A stretch of DNA of 64,000 bases, taken from assembly GCA_964020975.1 (NCBI GenBank), contig CAXHWN010002490.1, positions 1-64,000 on the forward strand, read 5' to 3'. The position numbers and the translations under genes were made by a program. This stretch comes from Hermodice carunculata (taxonomy: Eukaryota; Annelida; Polychaeta; Eunicida; Amphinomidae). Below, piece after piece: positions 19,481 to 35,089 of this stretch. The notes beneath the pieces were generated by a model. That model was given only the letters and a program-made list of their open reading frames with translations. It was not told the origin of the DNA and did no database searches. The first letter of the stretch is position 1. Every line of letters begins with the position of its first letter.

Positions 19481-22109
19481 ACGATGGAAGTCATCAGGAC
19501 AAAGAGCAGCTGAGCAGATCAGTTCATGCACATGAAAAAGAGCATGCAGCTAAGATATTTATCGACAGGTCTATCCAGGCCCGCCATCAGCTTTTCCCGG
19601 AAGGGGGTTTGGTTTTTGAAGATAATGACATTGCAAGGGAGCATAATTATGCCGATGAAACCACCATTATATTTACTGTGTATTCTCATATTAGTATAAA
19701 GGGGTATAACTTTTGTTGCGTCACTTTTTAAAATAAAGTATGCAGTTGGTGTTGTGCAAACACTTTTCATCGAAAACATTCAAGATAAACAGGCGAGTCT
19801 ATAGACAGAATCAAAAGTTATGCCAGTGTTTACCTGTCATAGCCAGGAAACACGTGCTCCGAGCACGGCTTGTCACTGTGTATGAATATGTGATTCGCTC
19901 TTTGTTTATTAGACTGTGTGATTACCATATCCAAACCGCAGTCCTAACGAAACAAATCCAAGTCAATTCCGACCAAAGGCAATGTTCCTTGGTATGTATA
20001 GCTGAAACATATAAATTTATAGTTCGTATTTACCCAAAAGAGACCAAAACGTAAGTGCAAAGGTCCATGGGGGGGAAAAACCTTATCTAGTTTTCACATG
20101 ACAGAATGCAAAAAGTTTTGTTTAAAATTATAGGCCTATTTCAGTAAATTGGCTTGAACAGTTGTATCATTCATGCACATACAGGACCATACAATTTATG
20201 AAAAGGGACCAAAATTTGCATCACATCAGAGAATTGTAAGCGGAGGTTCTTAACTTGTTGAAAATGTCTATAAAATTCAGTATTTAAAAAGGTACTACTT
20301 GCAACCACCATCTCAACAATGATCATCATCCATATAAGTCCACAAAGTGACACCAACACCAACATCAATCCATCAGAAAAGCCCTCTAGGCCTAAAATGA
20401 CCATCAATAAGAATCTAAACAACATGATTATATAATTCGATGTGTTTTAGGCATGTAGTTAAAGATATGATGTTGTTTTAAAGGAGATAAACTAAGAGTA
20501 TTTCAAAAAGAAAAGTGTTTGAATTTCCAAATATAGTAAGTACATTGGTTCAAATGTTAAACATCAGCCAGAAGCAAGTGACATTAGGCCTCAAATCATT
20601 AAAACGTAGTCGAAAATGTATTACAATAGTCAAAATTTGTAAGGATAGCAGTCACATTTCAAGTTGGTTTCCAGAAGTATTTTTGAAAGGACATTTAAAT
20701 GTTCAAGATTGAAATGTTCCTAAAGGTAACTGTAAGTATAACTGTTTTCCTGTAACAGTTTTAATTTTTTCATTTATAATAAGACGTAGTTCAACTTGTC
20801 AGTCAGTTGATTTAGATGTTAATTATTTATACAAAAGAGAGACTTAGAAAGAGTACATTAAACACTTTGAGCCAACCTGACATGACCTTCATAATAACAA
20901 ACTATATTCATCAGACAATTATAAAAAACAACATCAGTTTCACTACACTTGGAACACTTACTGCACTGCAATATGTGCAGAAAATGCCTGAATGTTCAAA
21001 TTGTTACCAAATATACAAGGGTTCCATGAAAAGAGAGGTGGATAACAGTTATAAAATTCATCTGTCAAAAGTATCTGTCAAACCATACAACACAAACAGG
21101 TTGATAAGTTCATGTAATAGTCTAGCTGAAACAGTGGGTTAATTACAGGTAAATCGCCCCTAGCCGCAGATATGTGGCCTTCGAGGGGGCAGCAGGGTAT
21201 GGGCGCAGTGAGGTGGAGGGCGAAGCGACTGTGGGGGCTCGGACTGTTACAGATGACTGCACATAACAATGAGTATATTGAGTATGGCCGATTTTGATAA
21301 AGAATGGAATCTCATCTTGTCATGTTGCTTGAAAAATTTACTTTGCTTTTAGCCAGAAATTTTTATTTTTGTCCAATCTGTTTCAAACTTGTAAAATCAT
21401 AAGTTTAGTCTGTCTACCATGGTCCTATCCTTCAAATTTCGATTTTGTTATTGGTTACATTGTGGTTAAAATTCTGTTATCCAAAGCCAATCAACAAAGT
21501 TTGCAAGTCCAAATTTTATCTGTACCTCATTGCAGGATAAAACTGCCAAACTAGGTAAAACACGAGTCCATGCCAAATGTATGAACCTAGGTTTTTAATT
21601 ATGTTGAGGTAGGATAAAATAATATTTTATAGTTGAACAAAAAGTACATTTCTGAAGAACAATTTTCAAACAGGGAAAGTTACCATTTCTCAGAGAGGTT
21701 CAAGTTGACACATGATATCAAAATAATATACCCTCGAGGGGGTCACCGTCAACTGTTACCTTGGGTGGATCTCAAGTCAGCAGCTCTGCAAGAAGCTGAA
21801 CTTTCTTCAGCAACCAGCAGGTGTTCATCCTTTCATATTTTGTGAGTCTTCATAATATGATCCACCTGGGATCATTTGGGCAAAGAATTGTGTCTTTTTG
21901 ACATGGAGAAATCCATGCAACAGTAGAAGACCCTGACTGGCATGTGGTACTTGCACATGAGTGAGTAGGGAGCCATTGTATTGTTGACCCGAGAGGTGTT
22001 ACTGAGCAGGCGTGCAAACAAAAGTTGGGGAATTTTAATGTATGCTAAATTCACTGAATGTCCCCACAATACACTCATCCCTATCATTGCTGGTTACAAA
22101 CCGCATGGC
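19481..22109. other. Upstream region, nothing recognised
   Basis: AT-rich sequence with short open frames on both strands, none with family resemblance or convincing splice-bounded structure. No clear TIR or tandem repeat was found. Distal EED regulatory DNA could lie here but nothing marks it. Confidence 0.5.
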
Positions 22110-23655
22110 CCTCCATGGTGCTAGGCAACCATTTTGCATTCATGATAAATTAGCTTGAACTTGTCTCATAGGCAGCCTTTTCGCCATGCATGCTGGGGGT
22201 TTGGAAGGTTTGTGTCTTGTAGCAAATGGAGAGGGGGGGCGGGGGGGAGGGGAGGGGGTACTCACAACAACTGTGTAATGATAAATAAAATACAGAAAAT
22301 CTCTTTGTATTCATGCAAGAACAGACCTGCTTCATGCTGCTGTATGTATGAATAGGAGATACCACACGCTATCGGGATGTATTCTGAAAGCCTGCATTAT
22401 AAATCTGCAGATGAAATCCCTGGCAGTGACAAAAGAGGCATGGTTTAACAGGCAGGTAGTTTTCACCATGCACTATTGCTGGACAGAGCTGTTGGTGCAC
22501 TGTGACTGAGACTGGTGGCCTAGCTTGTCTGTTTTTGACTTGGGCTCTCATGAGTCTGCTGCTGCTTATCAATCCAAGGGGAGCACATCGAGCTGGGCTT
22601 CTGGCCAGAATAAGCCCGGTATGTGTACCCTCTATTAAAAAAAGACTACCGAGTTGGCTGGATCCCCCAAAGTATAGTCTTCCAGTCCTCAGTAACTGTT
22701 TTCACAACTTTGTGAATTTTGAAACAGTGTGTGGATTTGTGTCATCCCAGTGGACACTTTCATGTCTGTTTTCTTGTAACCAGTGAGATTATGTTTGTTA
22801 TTATTATGAAGCCTGTCTTAGTTTCATAGCCAAGACAAGGAATACTCAGACACAGAGACTCCAAACCTCCTGTTTTGGATGGGATTTATCCCATTTTTTT
22901 GCCTGATTTTAGCATTTCTCCCATTCTCCTGTTTGAGAGACATTACATCCGTCTCGAGATTAAAATGTGTCATTAAAAATGTGGGATCCACCTTTTTTGC
23001 TTGTGCCTATGCAATGATGAAACAAAGCAGCCTTTTTTCTCTTTCTCATGAGTTCCTTGTCTGTGAAGCAGGCCTTCTACCTTCATAAACATCACAACAT
23101 TAAAAAAACAGAGTCGCAGGTAAAAGAGTTCCTTGATCTTATCAGTGTTCTTGTGTAATTTTCATAGAAATTACCATCAAATATGCTCTAAAATGTACCA
23201 TTTTTATTGTCAAATTTCCAAAAAATCTTCCCGAGGTAGGTGGGGCCTGCCCCCTCCCGAAACATGTCCAGCTTTGTGCCCTCGTCTCCAAGTTTGCCCA
23301 CCACCAGTGGGCAGATTCTGTCTGTCACAGACTATCTGAGGTTGGAGTCTCTGCAGACAGTATAGTGCGTGTCTCAGTTAACAAGTATACATGTAGTTTT
23401 TGTGACAGTGTCTGTTAAAATTTGTTTATGTAATAAAGGAACAAAGACAGTTTTGTATTGCATGTATGCACATCCCCTTGAATTATAATATGTATACACT
23501 GTACATGTATATGTGCACATATGAATTAAGTACATGCACATGTACATATGCACATCCATACTGCCCAGAAGAGCTGACGATCTCAGGAGTGTGCACTTTT
23601 CTCTGATCCCAGGGGTACTCACTGTAGAGAGGTTTCACTGTATAAGTAAACACTG
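22110..23655. repeat. Dispersed repeat R, copy 1 (partner 56410-57990)
   Basis: Shared landmarks in order: GTGCTAGGCAACCATTTTGC, GTCTCATAGGCAGCCTT, a poly-G patch, ACAGARAATCTCTTTSTRTT, TGACTGAGACTGGTG, GTGTGTGGATTTGTG and ACTGTAGAGAGGTTTCACTG. The right edge resembles a pogo/Tigger-type end. Copy 1 contains an insertion at 22853-23353 that copy 2 lacks; copy 2 contains a LINE that copy 1 lacks. Confidence 0.8.
22853..23353. mobile_element. Non-autonomous DNA transposon inserted in repeat R
   Basis: The ends CAGAGACTCCAAACCTC and GAGGTTGGAGTCTCTG are inverted repeats (one base indel). CAGACA occurs directly outside on both sides (22847-22852 and 23354-23359). The partner repeat at about 56990-57005 reads AATACTGAGACAGTATAG uninterrupted, which is the empty site. 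The 500-bp interior has no transposase. Superfamily uncertain. Confidence 0.8.
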
Positions 23656-24004
23656 GAATTGTGTGTGTGAGTAATTACTTTTGATGTCATTCAAGTTTTA
23701 AATGTGCAATGTCTTTGATCATGTTGATTAGCACATTTTGAGATGCTACAATTTTTGTATATATCCTTCAAATACATGTACACCACATGCACAGCTGTAC
23801 CAGTACCAGCTGGAATGACACTTCTATCTATTATAGTTTTGACAATACTCAAGATTGTTGAAGCTAGAAATATGTGTACTCCTGGTATGCATACCATTAT
23901 GTGGGTTTGTGCTGTTTGCAAATCCAATGGCAGGAAAAGACAAATGTATACGTGTAAATTGAATATCTTCAAATGCAAAGTGCAAACCTAGACATTTTGT
24001 CAAG

Positions 24005-25056
24005 AATTTTTTTTGTTTCTTCCTTTTTTTCTTTCTTCTTTACAACCATTTTTTTAAAGACACCATTATTTTGAAAACCATCAAACTTACCATGGTGACT
24101 GACCCACCAGTGAAATTGTGCATATCATTTCGAATGGTCATGATGTTTAAAATTATTCAAATTAGGGGCAATTAAAAATTTAAAAGTTCCATACCTTCCA
24201 AACTATTGCAGATGGACGCAAAATTTCAATATGCATGTTGAGGTTTGTGACACCTGCCAATATAATCAGCAGTAAATGAGAGTTGTAAAATTTTATATTA
24301 TGCTAATTAGGGGCATTGAAAAAGTTAAAAGTTGAATACAATGTACCTCCAAAGCTTTTATAGATAAAGATGCCATTCCAACTTCGTTTTATAAGTTTGT
24401 GGCAAAGTCGTATCCAATAAACCATAAACCAAAGTTGTAGGATTTTAATTTATGCAAACTAGGTTAATAAGCAAAATTTAAATCTTTGAATAGCTTGAAA
24501 ACTATAATAGATAGAGGTGCCATTCCAACTTCAATTTCTTGTTCTGTAACGTAGCCACATCCAATGAATCATGATCCAAAATTGTACAATTCTTATTCAT
24601 GCAAATAAGATGAATACACAAAATTTATATCTTGTTTAACTTCAAAGCTATTATACATGGAGGTACCATTCCAACTTCAATTTGTAGCTATGTGACAAAG
24701 CTGCATCCAATGAACCATAAACCAAAGTTCTATGCTTTTAATTTATGCTAATTAGGAAAATACGCAAAAAAGTCTTGAATAGCTTAAAAGCTGTATAGTG
24801 GGGTCATTTAAACTTCAGTTTATAAGTTTGTGACATGGCCACATCCAATGAGCCATAACCCAAGATGTAGCATTTTAATTTATGCAAATTAGGTAAATTA
24901 GGTTAATGCCTGTTGGCCAATTGTTTTTGTAATAAAATATGTTTAAATCAATGCACAAAATTGCGATTATGTAGAACAATGGTGAAGTGTAGCATATCAA
25001 ACTGTTCTCATTTTGAAAGCATCCAGATTTGCTGTGAAGCAAATCTTCTTTTCTAG
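24005..25056 (+). mobile_element. Helitron-like element, long-monomer family
   Basis: It starts with a T/C-rich microsatellite followed by TACAACCATTTTTTT. It then has about six 140-bp monomers (cores CCACATCCAATGARCCATAA ... TTTATGCAAATTAGG ... AGATAGAGGTGCCATTCC). It ends with the hairpin GATTTGCTGTGAAGCAAATC (25026-25045), seven bases, then CTAG (25053-25056). The hairpin-spacer-CTRR geometry is that of canonical Helitron 3' ends. No Rep/helicase coding. Confidence 0.65.
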
Positions 25057-26417
25057 CTTTCTGCATTTGCTCCATCAAATTTTATGAAGACAGTGCAATT
25101 ATTGGTTAAAGGCTGGTACTACACAAGAGAGATGTCAGTTATATTTTATTTGTTCACTTATTTATTTTTAATTTGAATGTTTTATTTTTTTTTTTTAATT
25201 TTTTATTTGCAGGGGAGGAGGTGTATGTTTGTTTGTTTTTTTAGTGTAGTCATAATATTAACCCTTCAGGAAAAAGATTTTAACAAGAAACTGGCATTAT
25301 GGGGACTTGTCATACACATGTATATGACACATTCCTGTTTGCATAGATACCAAAATTTACTTACAAGATAACCATGACTGTGCAGGTCAATGACATCATT
25401 ACACACTATATATTTATATGGACTTTATTGGTTGCTTGTATGGAAAATTTGATGAGGAAGGTTCTGAGTGAAGTCCAGCCCAACAAGGATTTGATCCATA
25501 CCTCACGGTTTCACTCATTGTTATACATATGGCTGATCCCCTTCATAATTCAAATTAAACCATAGAGCATGGAAAAAAGGAATGCCTGGAAAGAAACAAA
25601 ATTACTGTGACAGTCCTGTGCTCAGCTGACCTTCAATCACAGATTGTGCAATTAGGAATATTATCAAGGTCACCTTTGTCCAAGACCATCATGAATGTTT
25701 GCAATGTCCATGATATCAGTCGTCACTTATCAAGTTAAGGGAGTCATAATTTTTTTATATGAAAAGTGACACAATTCACTATTACCAAGATAGTAGCCAA
25801 TATGTCAGCTTGAACTTTTAAGGTCACAAGCTAAAAATTAACATTACCCTTTATCTTGATAATTTGTAAACCCCCCCCCCCCCGAAAATGACAGCAGCAC
25901 TATGTTGCAAATAAATTTACTGCAGATCTAGTCCATGTATATTCCCACCAAGTTTGAAGAGAAAGTTCAGTTTGGTAAGTGTCACAAGAGCAAAACTACA
26001 AAAATTTGTGATAGAAAAAAATTGCAGCATGACCTGGTGAACAAACTCACGATTTTGAGGTCTGCAGAAGTGTCCCTGTGTAACTTCAAAGCAATTGGAC
26101 ATGTTCTTTGCAAAAATTTTTTTTAAAAAATTCCCTCCCCCCCCTCCCCTAGAAAAATAAAACAGAAGAAATTGCAGTGCCACCTGTTGAAAAATTTAGG
26201 TCTGGGGGTCCCCAGAAGTATACCCATGGGAATTTAAATCATTGGGCTTAGCAGTTCTGGAGAAAAAGATTTTTGAACATTTTGCCAAGCACCGAACAAA
26301 GAAAACCCCCAAAGTGCAAAATTACTTGATTGTTTGAACAAACTTGGCAGGTACAAGGTGTTTGCTTTCTACCAAATTTGAAGAGAATCTGGTTGATGGT
26401 TTTGGTGAAAAAGTTAA

Positions 26418-27167
26418 ACAAGAGGATCATGATGATCCTGTGCTCAGCTGACATGCATCTGCTTATTTTGAAAAATTTACCCAAAAATTTATGCAAAAAT
26501 CAATGCAATGTGACCATTTAAATAAAATATGTAGAGACCTATCAAAGGTACATTTCTACAAAGTGTGACATAAATATGGCGAAAATTATCTAAGTTGTTT
26601 CCATTACAAGAAATCTCCATGTTCAGGTTTGGTAAAATCTTTTTTTATTTTGTACTTTTTCAAAAACTGAATGAAAAAATGAACCAAGTGAACCTTTCGA
26701 AGAACTTAGTTTGACCCTTCTACAAGGAACATATCCACCAAGTTTCAGCTTCATCCGAGTGAAGGTTCTGGAAAAGCAGTCGAGAATAGCAAAAACACAA
26801 AAAAAATCACAAAAAATGGAAAAAAATTGCAGCACCACCTGATGAAGAAATTCTGAACTAAGAGTTCCCAGGAGTGTCCCTGTGAGATATCAAAGCAACT
26901 GGGTGAGCGGTTTCTGAGAAGATATTTTAAGATTTGCCCAACCCCCCCCAAAAAAAAATCATAAAAAAACCCAAAAATCACTGGACCGTGACCATTTGCA
27001 CAAACTTGGTAGAGACTTACCCAGGGTACATCCCAACCCAGTTTGAGGTAAATCTGGTTTACGGTTTTTCAGAAGAAGTTGAAAATGTAAATTGTGGACG
27101 ATGACGGATGGATAGACGACGGACCCTCAAAAAAGCTCAGCTAACTGACTAGTCAGTTAGCTGAGCT
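26418..27167 (+). mobile_element. Hairpin-ended dispersed repeat (AGAGGATCATGATGATCC family)
   Basis: The left end is CAAGAGGATCATGATGATCC and the right end is a 34-nt near-perfect palindrome (27134-27167) centred on ACTAGT. The inverted-arm counterpart is 42909-43679. Partial relatives on the minus strand start at the palindromes 29050-29079 and 41605-41634. Blocks such as GGGACACTCCTGGGAACTC-type text and CACCTGATG recur. Non-coding. Confidence 0.65.
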
Positions 27168-27397
27168 AAAAATGTGAATTAGCATTAGAATGTCCATTGA
27201 TTTGCATAGTAATCAATAGGAAAGCTGCATTGACCGACAAGTACCTGAATTGAACATATGGTTAAAAATCAGGAATCCACAGCAGTGCCACCTAATGAAC
27301 AACTCTGTTTGACCCTTCTACAAGGAACATATCCATCAAGTTTCAGCTTAATCTGAGTGACAGTTCAGGAGAAGAAGTCGAAAATAGCAAAAACACA

Positions 27398-28540
27398 CCC
27401 CACCCTACTTGTTCATTTCCCATGATCCCTGTCTTACAATTTCTATTCTTAATTTCCTTATACTATTCTTCAAATGTACAGAACTGGTCTTTCTTGTATT
27501 TTGAATATAAAATATTGGTGGGAGATAGTCGGGGGGGGGGGGGGGCAGTTATAATGGCATGGATAACTGACCCTGACCCACACTTTGTTATTTTACAGGT
27601 TCGCTGTCTTGGAATTCAACTTTCTATTCCAAATCTTTCCTCATGATGTTATCTATAGCTGTAAAGAACTGTCAATTCTTGCATTATGAAGAAAAAACAC
27701 TGATGCAAGATAGTAAGGGGTGGGGGAGAGTTATCCTAGCCTGGACAACCTCTCTCCATCACACATTTTATATTTTCTATGCTCTCTGAATTACAATTCA
27801 ACTCTCTGTCCTTGGTCTTTCCTCATATTGTGATAAACTTTAAAGAATTTATGTAATCCCTGAATTTCAAATTTACAAGTTACCAATGGAATCAAGGTTA
27901 AATGCACGGATGTGGGGGACTACCTTATTCCTGCCTGGATAACTTCCCCCATCCATATTTTATCATTTTCTTTGATCCAATTCAACTTTCCACACCAATT
28001 CTTTCCTCATGATTATATATTACTGAGAAAAGTGGAATATTTGTGTTTTGAATAAAACCTACCAAAGGCACATATGGCAAATACAGTGGAGGTGGGTAAG
28101 TTACCCTGGCCTGGACAACCTAACCCCATCCCACACTTTTTTTGTTTTCTTTGATCACTGTCTTGCAATTCAACCTGCCATCCAAAGTCTTTCCTCTTGC
28201 TTTTATAAACTGTAAAGGGCCCTCATTTCTTGCATTTTAAATACCAATTACAGATGGAAAGGTAACCTTTTTTGGGGGGTGGGTGGGTGGGTGTTATCCT
28301 GGCCTGGATAACCTCTCCCCACCCACATTTTTTTCGTTTTCTATTATCCCTGTATTGTAATGAAATTTTTCATGCTAATTTTTTTGTCATACTTTTATAT
28401 AAATGTACAGAACTTGCATTTGGAATAAAAATTACTGATAGAATGTAACACTTAGGGGTGGGGGGGGGGAGTAAGTTAAGGTCTGGACAACCTCCCCTCA
28501 CCCCAAATGTTCTCCGTTTCTGTGATCCCTTGCCAGTGTT
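27398..28540 (+). repeat. Satellite with ~190-bp monomers and G-runs, left block
   Basis: Monomers repeat the series GATCCCTGTCTTRCAATTC, TCTTTCCTCATG, TATAAACTGTAAAGAA, a G-run of 7-12, and GTTATCCTGGCCTGGATAACC. At least six units are visible. The block continues in a unique-looking tail (28540-29049). The right block at about 39250-41100 has the same monomer order in the same orientation. Confidence 0.8.
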
Positions 28541-29049
28541 CTATTTGTCTGTCTGAATGTATGTACATGTATAGCCAACATTCATGTGCTAGGAAATGGC
28601 AGGTGTACAGGTTATTTGGACTTGTTTATCGATGTATGCTCTGGAATATGGCTCAAAATACATAGGATATCAACAGTTAAAGAATAATGTTCGAGGAAGC
28701 TGTTATGGCTGATAAGTCTTTGAATGGTTTATTACCAGAGTGTATGAGAGAAATCTTAAAGACACATATATGTATATATAATACTGTATTCATCCTAATA
28801 GTAGCACATGCCATAATAAAGCACGCCCCCCACTTTCAATTCAAGTGGTCTAGATTCAAAATCAATATTTTTCCAGTAATTTAGCAAAGATTATACTTCC
28901 AAATGAAAAATTAAATGTCCCTGCAGTATTATTAATGTTTATTTAACACCTAAATAAACTTTACAGCCTTCAAAACCTTCAATCAAGAAAAGCACTTATT
29001 CCATAGTCCTGCGAAAACACTGGAAATTGCATTAGAAATTTGCATTTTT
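28541..29049. repeat. Tail segment paired with 41100-41604
   Basis: A low-divergence direct duplicate of 41100-41604. A short frame (28687-28884) occurs in both copies but shows no family resemblance and is probably not a gene. Confidence 0.7.
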
Positions 29050-29650
29050 AGCTCAGCTGACTTGTCAGTCAGCTGAGCTTTTGTGAAGGTCCATCGTTCG
29101 GCTGGCCGTCGGTCGTCGATCTGTCCACAATTCTTATTTTCGACTTCTTCTCAAAAAACATTGGCCAGGTCCACTTCAACCTTGGTGGGGATGTGCCTTG
29201 GGTGGGTCTCTACCAAGTTTCTTCAAACGGTCATTGTCCAGTGATTTTTGGATTTTTAATGATTTGTTTTTGTTCTTTTTTGGGTAAATCTTAAAAAATC
29301 TTCTTCTCCGAAACAGCTCATCCAATTGCTTTGATATCACACAGGGACACTCCCTGGGACTCCTAGTTCTTAATTTGCTCACCAGGTGGCGCTGCATTTT
29401 CTTTTCTAATTTTGTACGAATTTTTGTGTGTTATAGCTATTTTCGACTTCTCCAGAACAGTCACTCAGATTAAGCTGAAACATGGTGGATATGTTCTTTG
29501 TAGAAGGGTCAAAGAAAGTGGTTTACTATGTGGGAATGCTGTGGATACCTAATTTTCAACGATTTTTTCAATTCGGGTACTTGGTGGTCAATGCAGCTTT
29601 CCTATCGATTACTATGGAAGTCAATGGACATTCTAATGCTAATTCACATT
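29050..29650 (-). repeat. Hairpin-ended repeat, partial minus-strand copy
   Basis: It opens with a 30-nt palindrome (29050-29079) and continues with blocks GGCCAGGTCCACTTCAA, CTCTACCAAGTTT and CACCAGGTGGCGCTGC shared with 41605-42900. It runs into the Helitron-like array. Confidence 0.65.
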
Positions 29651-31214
29651 TTCGACTTCTTAGTTTTAAACATCTTTACTCCTCTGTTAAAAACCGTCAA
29701 ACTCCTAGTATGGAGGTACAAGTATGCCAAGTTTGGAGTTTCTATGTATAATGGTCTTTGAGAAAATTGTGGGGACAAATTTGTTGAGAACGAAGGAAGG
29801 AAGGAAGGAAGGAAGGAAGGAAGGAAGGAAAGAAAGGAAGAAAAAGTTGATTTGCTGCATAACAAATCAGTGTGTGTCTGCAAAGCATACTGGTATGGCA
29901 ATGTACAACTATTCCATAACACAGGAGTACAAGTTGGAATGCCATCTCTATCTATTATAGCTTTGAAGTTATTCAAGATTTAAAATTTCTAATGGTGCTA
30001 TTTTGCATAATTTAAATTGCTATAACTTTTATTTTTAACTCACTAGGTGCGCAATGGTCAACAACCACCAGGTAGAAGTTGGAATGACATCTCTATCTAT
30101 AAAAGTGTTAAAATTTTTAATATTGAAAATTTTGAATACTGCTAATCAGCATAATTTAAATTGCTACAACTTTCGTTTTGGATTCATTACGTGCGCAATG
30201 GTCAAGAAGCCCCTAGTAGAAGTTGAAATGACATCTCTATCTAAAATTGTTTTGAAAATATTCAAGTTTTAAAATCCTCCTAATTAGGATAATTTAAATG
30301 GCTACAAATTTTGCTTTAGATTCATTACATGCATAATGGTCAATAACACCCTAGAAGAAGTTAAAATGACATCACTATCTATAATTGTTTTGAAGATATT
30401 TAAGTTCTAAAATTTCAAATGCTGCTAATTAGCATAATTTAAATTGCTACAACTTTTGTTTTAAATTCATTAGATGCGAAATGGTCAATAACCCCCTAGT
30501 ATAAGTTCGAATGATTTCTCTGTTATACTTTTGAAGATATTCAAGATTGAAAATTTCAAATGTCCGTAATTTGCATAGTTTTAAACATCTTTATTCCTCG
30601 GTAAAAAACGGTCAAACTCCTAGTATGGAGGTACAAGTATGCCAAGTTTGGAGTTTCTATGTATAATGGTCTTTGAGAAAATTGTGGGGACAAATTTGCT
30701 GGGAAGGAAGGAAGCAAGGAAGGAAGGAAGGAAAGGAAAAGAAAGAAAGAAAGAAAGAAAGAAAGAGTTGATTTGCTGCATAGCAAATCAGTGTGTGTGT
30801 CTTCAAAGCATACTGGTATGGTAATGTACAACTATTCCATAACACAGGAGTAGAAGTTGGAATGCCATCTCTATCTATTATAGCTTTGAAGTTATTCAAG
30901 ATTAAAAATTTCTAATGGTGCTACTTAGCATAATTTAAATTGCTACTACTTTTATTTTTAGTTCATTGGGTGCGCAATGGTCAACACCCCTCCTAGAAGT
31001 TGGAATGACATCTCTATCTATTATAGTGTTGAAAATATTCAAGATTAAAAATTTGGAACACTGCTAATAAGCATAATTTAAATTGCTACAACTTTCGTTT
31101 TGGATTCATTACATGCAAGGAATAGTGTCTGAGAAAAGTGTCAGACAAATTTGCTGGTTAATAAGGAAGGAAGGAAGAAAGAAAGAAAGAAGGAAAGAAA
31201 GAAAGAAAGAAGGA

Positions 31215-31246
<32 letters not shown>

Positions 31247-31985
31247 AGTGTTTTGACACACACACTTTAACTAGGAAAGATGATTTGCTGCATAGCAAAT
31301 CAGTGGTTGTGTCTTCAAAGTATATTGGTATGGCAAAGTACAAGTATTCCAGAACACAGGGGTAGAAGTTGGAATGCATCTCTATCTATTATTGCTTTGA
31401 AGTTATTCAATATTTAAAATTTCTAATGGTGCTATTTAACATAATTTAAATTGCTATAACTTTAATTTTTAACTCATTAGGAGCGCAATGGTCAACAACC
31501 ACCAGGTAGAAGTTGGAATGAAATCTTTATCTATAATATTGTTGAAAATATTCAAGATTGATAATTTTGAATACTGCTAATCAGCATAATTTAAATTGCT
31601 ACAACTTTCGTTTTGGATTCATTACATGCACAATGGTCAAGAAGCCCCTAGTAGAAGTTGAAATGACATCTCTATCTATAATTGTTTTGAAAATATTCAA
31701 GTTTTAAAATCCTCCTAATTAGAATAATTTAAATAGCTACAAATTTTGCTTTAGATTCATTACATGCATAATGGTCAATAACCCCCTAGAAGAAGTTAAA
31801 ATGACATCTTTCTCTAATTGTTTTGAAGATATTTAAGTTCTAAAATTTCAAATGCTGCTAATTAGCATAATTTAAATTGCTACAATTTTTGTTTTAAATT
31901 CATTAGATGCGTAATGGTCAATAACGCCCTCGTAAAAGTTGGAATGATATCTCTGTTATACTTTTGAAGATATTGAAATGGCTAC
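29650..31985 (-). mobile_element. Array of Helitron-like elements, minus orientation
   Basis: At least three elements stand head to tail on the minus strand. Their 3' hairpins are at 29849-29868, 30770-30789 and 31282-31301, the last followed on the minus strand by CTAG at 31271-31274. Microsatellite tracts (GGAA/GAAA)n lie at 29790-29842, 30703-30766 and 31164-31247. Each element has 140-bp monomers with the GCGCAATGGTCAACAACC core. Orientation is opposite to the array beyond the gap. Confidence 0.7.
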
Positions 31986-32000
31986 AAATTTTGCTTCAGA

Positions 32001-32200
32001 NNNNNNNNNNNNNNNNNNNNNNNNNNNNNNNNNNNNNNNNNNNNNNNNNNNNNNNNNNNNNNNNNNNNNNNNNNNNNNNNNNNNNNNNNNNNNNNNNNNN
32101 NNNNNNNNNNNNNNNNNNNNNNNNNNNNNNNNNNNNNNNNNNNNNNNNNNNNNNNNNNNNNNNNNNNNNNNNNNNNNNNNNNNNNNNNNNNNNNNNNNNN
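32001..32200. other. Assembly gap (200 N)
   Basis: Exactly 200 undetermined bases. The Helitron-like elements change orientation across it, so a collapsed or misjoined repeat is possible here. Confidence 1.
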
Positions 32201-32209
32201 TCTTTCTTC

Positions 32210-34700
<2,491 letters not shown>

Positions 34701-34883
34701 ATCTTGAATAACTTCAAAGCTATAATAGATAGAGATGCATTCCAACTTCTACCCCTGTGTTATGGAATAGTTGTACATTGCCATACCAATATACTTTTGA
34801 AGACACACACACTGATTTGCTATGCAGCAATTCATCTTTCCTAGTTAAAGTGTGTGTGTCAAAACAGACCTTTCTTTCTTTCT

Positions 34884-34985
<102 letters not shown>

Positions 34986-35089
34986 TTCCTTCTTTCCTTC
35001 TTTCTTTCCTTCTATCTTTCTTTCTTTCTTTCTTTCTTTCCTTCTTTCTTTCCATCTTTCCTTCTTTCTTTCTTTCTTTCTTTCTTTCT

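Larger units (their letters stand above)
23738..27395. repeat. Left arm of a large inverted repeat
   Basis: This 3.66-kb arm is matched in reverse complement by 42690-47363. Examples: the text at 23741-23830 matches 47270-47363, that at 25930-26500 matches 43600-44150, and that at 27180-27260 matches 42830-42905. Identity is high over long stretches by eye. It contains a Helitron-like element (24005-25056) and a hairpin-ended repeat (26418-27167). Confidence 0.85.

Noticed and set aside
19400-19531. Upstream in-frame ATG extending EED exon 1
   Set aside because: The extension is unlike any EED N-terminus; the ATG at 19399 fits family length and context.
20816-21142. 108-codon plus-strand frame as a gene divergent from EED
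   Set aside because: AT-rich, low-information translation with no family resemblance.
27422-27646. Plus-strand frame repeated at 39910-40215
   Set aside because: Shared only because both sit in the same satellite; the frame crosses a G-run and has no family resemblance.
28687-28884. Duplicated short frame (also 41243-41437) as a gene pair
   Set aside because: It is part of a direct DNA duplication, with no splice sites or homology to known proteins.
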